DNA of 64,000 bases, taken from NCBI GenBank assembly GCA_964572065.1, contig CAZNER010000001.1, forward strand, positions 9,807-73,806. Direction: 5' to 3'. A program made the position numbers and the translations under genes. Shown here piece after piece: positions 63,369 to 64,000 of the stretch (position 1 is its first letter; every line of letters begins with the position of its first letter). Source of the DNA: CAZNER01 sp964572065. Lineage in GTDB: Bacteria; Patescibacteriota; Dojkabacteria; JAHIVN01. The notes below the pieces were generated by a model, which had not been told where the DNA came from, searched no databases, and worked only from the letters and a program-made list of their open reading frames with translations.

Positions 63369-64000
63369 ATTATACCTTATAACTGCTTTTAATTAAATTT
63401 TTTAACATTATTTTTTTACCTATACCATTAAAATGTAAAATTTTTATATCTTTATCTTTTAAAAGTTCTTCAACTGGTTTATGTTTTTTTGGTATAAAAG
63501 CAAAATTATATTTAAATCCCATATTTTTAACTGTACAATCGAAAGGTAATTGGTGTTTGTAAATAACATTTAAAAAATCTTGACCTATACTCCATCTTAA
63601 GTGTCTATGTTTATATTGTTTTCTATATTCTTTATAAGGTTCCCATGTTGGGTTAAGTAGTTGTTCTACTTGGAATTGTAAAAATCGTTTAATTGTATCT
63701 GAATACTTAAAAGCCCAAACACCACCATTTACATCTCGTTGATAACCGTCGTGTTCTGCAGTAACAAATACATCAATATCTTTTTCCCTTTCAAAAATAT
63801 CAAAAATATTATCTGTAATTATAATATCAGAATCAAGAACAAATACTCTATCCCCTTCTTTAAAATTTATTTTATTTAAACAATTAATTTTATCAAAAGC
63901 TATTTTATCTTTCCACTCAGCATCTGGTATTCAACAAACATCTCTTTTATTTATATTACTGTTTATCTTATTAAAAAACTCATTTGTAACATTATTATCT
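63369..64000 (-). pseudogene. Glycosyltransferase (GT8-like) with an in-frame TGA, cut by the window edge
   Basis: One frame stays open from the right edge to a TAA at 63369 except for a single TGA at 63931-63933. Before it: NNVTNEFFNKINSNINKRDV; after it: IPDAEWKDKIAFDKI, then GDRVFVLDSDIIIT (DxD), VNGGVWAFKYS, SIGQDFLNVIY and ILHFNG, which is the layout of GT8-like nucleotide-sugar transferases. No start codon follows the TGA for a long way, so the product would be truncated unless the TGA is read through or is a sequence error (a Trp codon would restore it). Confidence 0.7.

Noticed and set aside
63931..63933. TGA read as tryptophan throughout the genome
   Set aside because: Many ATGA overlaps show TGA working as a stop, and Trp is encoded by TGG in the same frame.

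Overview
The window is an internal piece of a large, very AT-rich genome of a tailed bacteriophage (Caudoviricetes). Evidence is a large terminase subunit, a holin/endolysin pair, fibre-like virion proteins, and a phage-encoded replication and recombination set. Every gene I can support lies on the minus strand. Genes are tightly packed, often with ATGA-type stop/start overlaps, and many have strong AGGAGG-type ribosome binding sites. Two near-identical sigma70-like promoters and an SPO1-like polymerase architecture would fit a Gram-positive-like host, but the host cannot be fixed from this sequence. I saw no tRNA, CRISPR array, transposase or integrase.

Layout, read in the direction of transcription (right to left). 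(1) 64.0-59.1 kb: virion/fibre genes and a glycosyltransferase at the right edge that carries an in-frame TGA. (2) 58.9-57.9 kb: amidase endolysin and holin, behind an extended -10 promoter and a 107-bp tract of pure A/T. (3) 57.8-39.3 kb: an 18.5-kb glycan cluster of about 20 genes: GT2, GT4, GT11 and GT15-type glycosyltransferases, FkbM-type and other methyltransferases, three sulfotransferase-like proteins and a GDP-mannose 3,5-epimerase. (4) 39.3-32.7 kb: sigma factor, SNF2 helicase, winged-helix initiator-like protein, DnaC-like loader, DnaB-like helicase and primase. (5) 32.7-31.7 kb: a short unit of promoter, stand-alone WYL protein, secreted protein and terminator. (6) 31.5-22 kb: a divergent sigma-like protein, then QueE, a SAP/Rho-N-like protein, a DpdA-like transglycosylase, FolE, a dCTP-deaminase/dUTPase-like protein and a family A DNA polymerase with an Fe-S/UDG-like N-terminus. 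(7) 22-14.9 kb: SSB-like protein, uracil-DNA glycosylase, RecA, a Rad50/SbcC-like ATPase split over separate genes, SbcD, and RuvC. (8) 14.9-9.9 kb: two large unrecognised proteins and a zinc-finger protein. (9) 9.8-0.1 kb: a promoter-headed unit with DUF932, class II ribonucleotide reductase, QueC, terminase and a QueD-phosphoribosyltransferase fusion, ending at a terminator.

The most interesting system is a complete predicted 7-deazaguanine DNA-modification pathway, GTP to preQ0 (FolE, QueD, QueE, QueC) plus a candidate DNA transglycosylase (DpdA-like), spread over two loci. QueD is fused to a domain that reads like xanthine-guanine phosphoribosyltransferase. I infer that this domain could salvage the guanine released by base exchange and return it as GMP towards GTP. 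The second notable system is the glycan cluster, in which the epimerase should make GDP-L-galactose, a plausible donor for the GT11 enzyme, and which also has the tools for O-methylation and sulfation.
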